NCBI GenBank assembly: GCA_022842565.1
Contig: JALHPH010000134.1
Location: 1 to 5,508, forward strand
DNA: 5,508 nt
Origin: Fimbriimonadaceae bacterium
Lineage (GTDB): Bacteria > Armatimonadota > Fimbriimonadia > Fimbriimonadales > Fimbriimonadaceae
Direction: 5' to 3'
In this document: in pieces, positions 4,671-5,508 of the stretch
Position numbering within the stretch: the stretch's first letter is position 1
Layout of the letters: the number at the start of each line of letters is the position of its first letter
The notes under the pieces: model-generated
Told to the model about the DNA's origin: nothing
Seen by the model: only the letters and a program-made list of their open reading frames with translations
The model's database searches: none
Translations under genes and position numbers: made by a program

Positions 4671-5315
4671 TCAGCCGTTGTTGACGTGCAGCAACCGTAT
4701 GCGCCGCGCGATTTCAACCAAATGGTCCGCAACGTGCTCGAGCGCGTGGAACATCTCCACCATCCTCAGCATCTCGCGGTCGAACTTTAGCCCCTCATCG
4801 GCCATTTGGATCACGCGGTTGCGAGCGGCCTTGTAGCCCTGGTCGATCAGTGAATCGGATTCAATGAACGCCACGCACTTCTCTTCACTGTAATTGTCGA
4901 GCAGGTCGAGTGTGTGATGGAGCATTTGCACCACGCCTTCGGCAAGTGCGCCGAGCGGGGGGCCAAGCTCCTCGGGCATGCGCGTGCCGATTTTGCGGGC
5001 GCGTTTGGCTAGCTTCACCACGTCATTGGCAGCGTTTTCCAGCTCGCTCACCACCAAGAGTCCGGCCGCGAGCATGCGTGCCTGCTTGCCCGCTGGCGCA
5101 TGCAGAACGATGGTATTGAACGTGATGGTGGTGGCCTCGCTTTCGAGCTGGTCGACTTGCAGGTCCCGCGCGATCACCGCGTTCAGCCGCACCGGATCGT
5201 TCGTGACCGCCCCTTCCACCGAGTCCATGATCATCTCGGACAGGTGATCGGCCATCGCCGTGATTTGCCCTCGGACGTGCTCCAGGTTTTCTTTGACCGA
5301 ATGGTGAGGCATCAT
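4671..5315 (-). CDS. phoU: PhoU-family phosphate-uptake regulatory protein
   Basis: PhoU-type proteins are cytoplasmic helical-bundle proteins that restrain the Pst phosphate transporter and signal to the PhoR sensor kinase, or act with Na/phosphate cotransporters. The 214-residue protein has the usual length and two repeats of the PhoU domain. Each carries a version of the metal-binding E-x-x-x-D motif: ELENAANDVVKLAKRARK at 91-108 and ALEHVADHLVEIARRIR at 191-207. In the first, the usual Gly-Asp is Asn97-Asp98; the second keeps Glu193 and Asp197. No pst genes or phosphate sensor are visible, so the gene stands alone here and its partner is unknown. It could be a PhoU-domain protein rather than the canonical PstB partner. 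ATG 5315 is followed directly by a second ATG at 5312, and neither has a Shine-Dalgarno. The stop lies 4 bp beyond the end of the convergent tRNA-Thr, with no terminator between. Confidence 0.88.
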   Translation of the reverse strand: MMPHHSVKENLEHVRGQITAMADHLSEMIMDSVEGAVTNDPVRLNAVIARDLQVDQLESEATTITFNTIVLHAPAGKQARMLAAGLLVVSELENAANDVVKLAKRARKIGTRMPEELGPPLGALAEGVVQMLHHTLDLLDNYSEEKCVAFIESDSLIDQGYKAARNRVIQMADEGLKFDREMLRMVEMFHALEHVADHLVEIARRIRLLHVNNG

Positions 5316-5354
5316 GGTGTTCTAGTGTTTCAGACTGAGTGGCGTGGTCAGAAG

Positions 5355-5384
5355 TTGCCGACGAGAGCCGCCACCATGTATACT
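5355..5384 (+). promoter_or_regulatory. Probable promoter of tRNA-Gly
   Basis: TTGCCG (5355-5360), an 18-bp spacer and TATACT (5379-5384) match sigma-70 consensus at 4 of 6 and 5 of 6 positions. The start would fall near 5391, only a few bases before the tRNA, as is common for tRNA promoters. The box sits in the 79-bp gap between tRNA-Gly and the divergent phoU. GTATAC is self-complementary, so it could also supply a minus-strand -10. Confidence 0.6.
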
Positions 5385-5394
5385 TGGCGCTTAC

Positions 5395-5468
<74 letters not shown>

Positions 5469-5480
5469 GATTCCGCACTC

Positions 5481-5498
5481 TGGCGTTAGTTTACGCCA
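5481..5498 (+). terminator. Weak hairpin downstream of tRNA-Gly
   Basis: TGGCGT and ACGCCA form a 6-bp stem with loop TAGTTT, 12 bp after the tRNA. No T-tract follows before the window ends, so it may be a weak terminator, a processing signal between co-transcribed tRNAs, or chance. Confidence 0.25.
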
Positions 5499-5508
5499 AT
5501 TCACTTCA

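Overview
The window looks like chromosomal DNA of a diderm bacterium with fairly high GC content. It holds ordinary housekeeping and cell-envelope genes on both strands, two tRNA genes with encoded CCA ends, and two lipoproteins. Promoters of the sigma-70 type and stem-loop terminators are recognisable, but clear Shine-Dalgarno sequences are rare. The long lipoprotein ends in a pseudopilin-like D-P-F-T-G ... Y-S-L-G ... D-N-G-G tail, a pattern I associate with Planctomycetes and Armatimonadota-type genomes. A member of Armatimonadota (Fimbriimonadia) is my best guess, held at low confidence. No phage, IS element, CRISPR array or obvious horizontally acquired island is visible.

Layout, left to right. 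(1) A plus-strand class I SAM-dependent methyltransferase (about 92/104-853). (2) A bidirectional terminator at 854-887, shared with the convergent next gene. (3) A minus-strand S-adenosylmethionine decarboxylase proenzyme (speD/speH type, 902-1525) with an unusual hydrophobic N-terminal extension. It is preceded by a 75-codon ORF whose stop overlaps its start (ATGA), a leader of about 300 nt and a textbook TTGACA-N17-TACAAT promoter whose spacer is entirely G/C. (4) A plus-strand 51-residue lipoprotein (2042-2197) with a strong Shine-Dalgarno and a very strong UUCG-loop terminator. (5) A convergent minus-strand sugar-phosphate nucleotidyltransferase of the long RmlA type (2268-3200). (6) A divergent plus-strand 406-residue lipoprotein (3257-4477). 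(7) tRNA-Thr(GGU), then a convergent minus-strand PhoU-family gene (4671-5315), then tRNA-Gly(UCC), divergent from phoU.

The genes do not form one pathway. The most interesting part is the speD region: a polyamine-biosynthesis enzyme that seems to be membrane-tethered, transcribed with a long structured leader and perhaps translationally coupled to a small upstream ORF. The two lipoproteins and the RmlA-like enzyme point to envelope functions. The only probable linked pair is the RmlA-like gene and the long lipoprotein, which start 56 bp apart on opposite strands. I see no clear-cut new multi-gene system; the candidate novelties are listed as separate findings.
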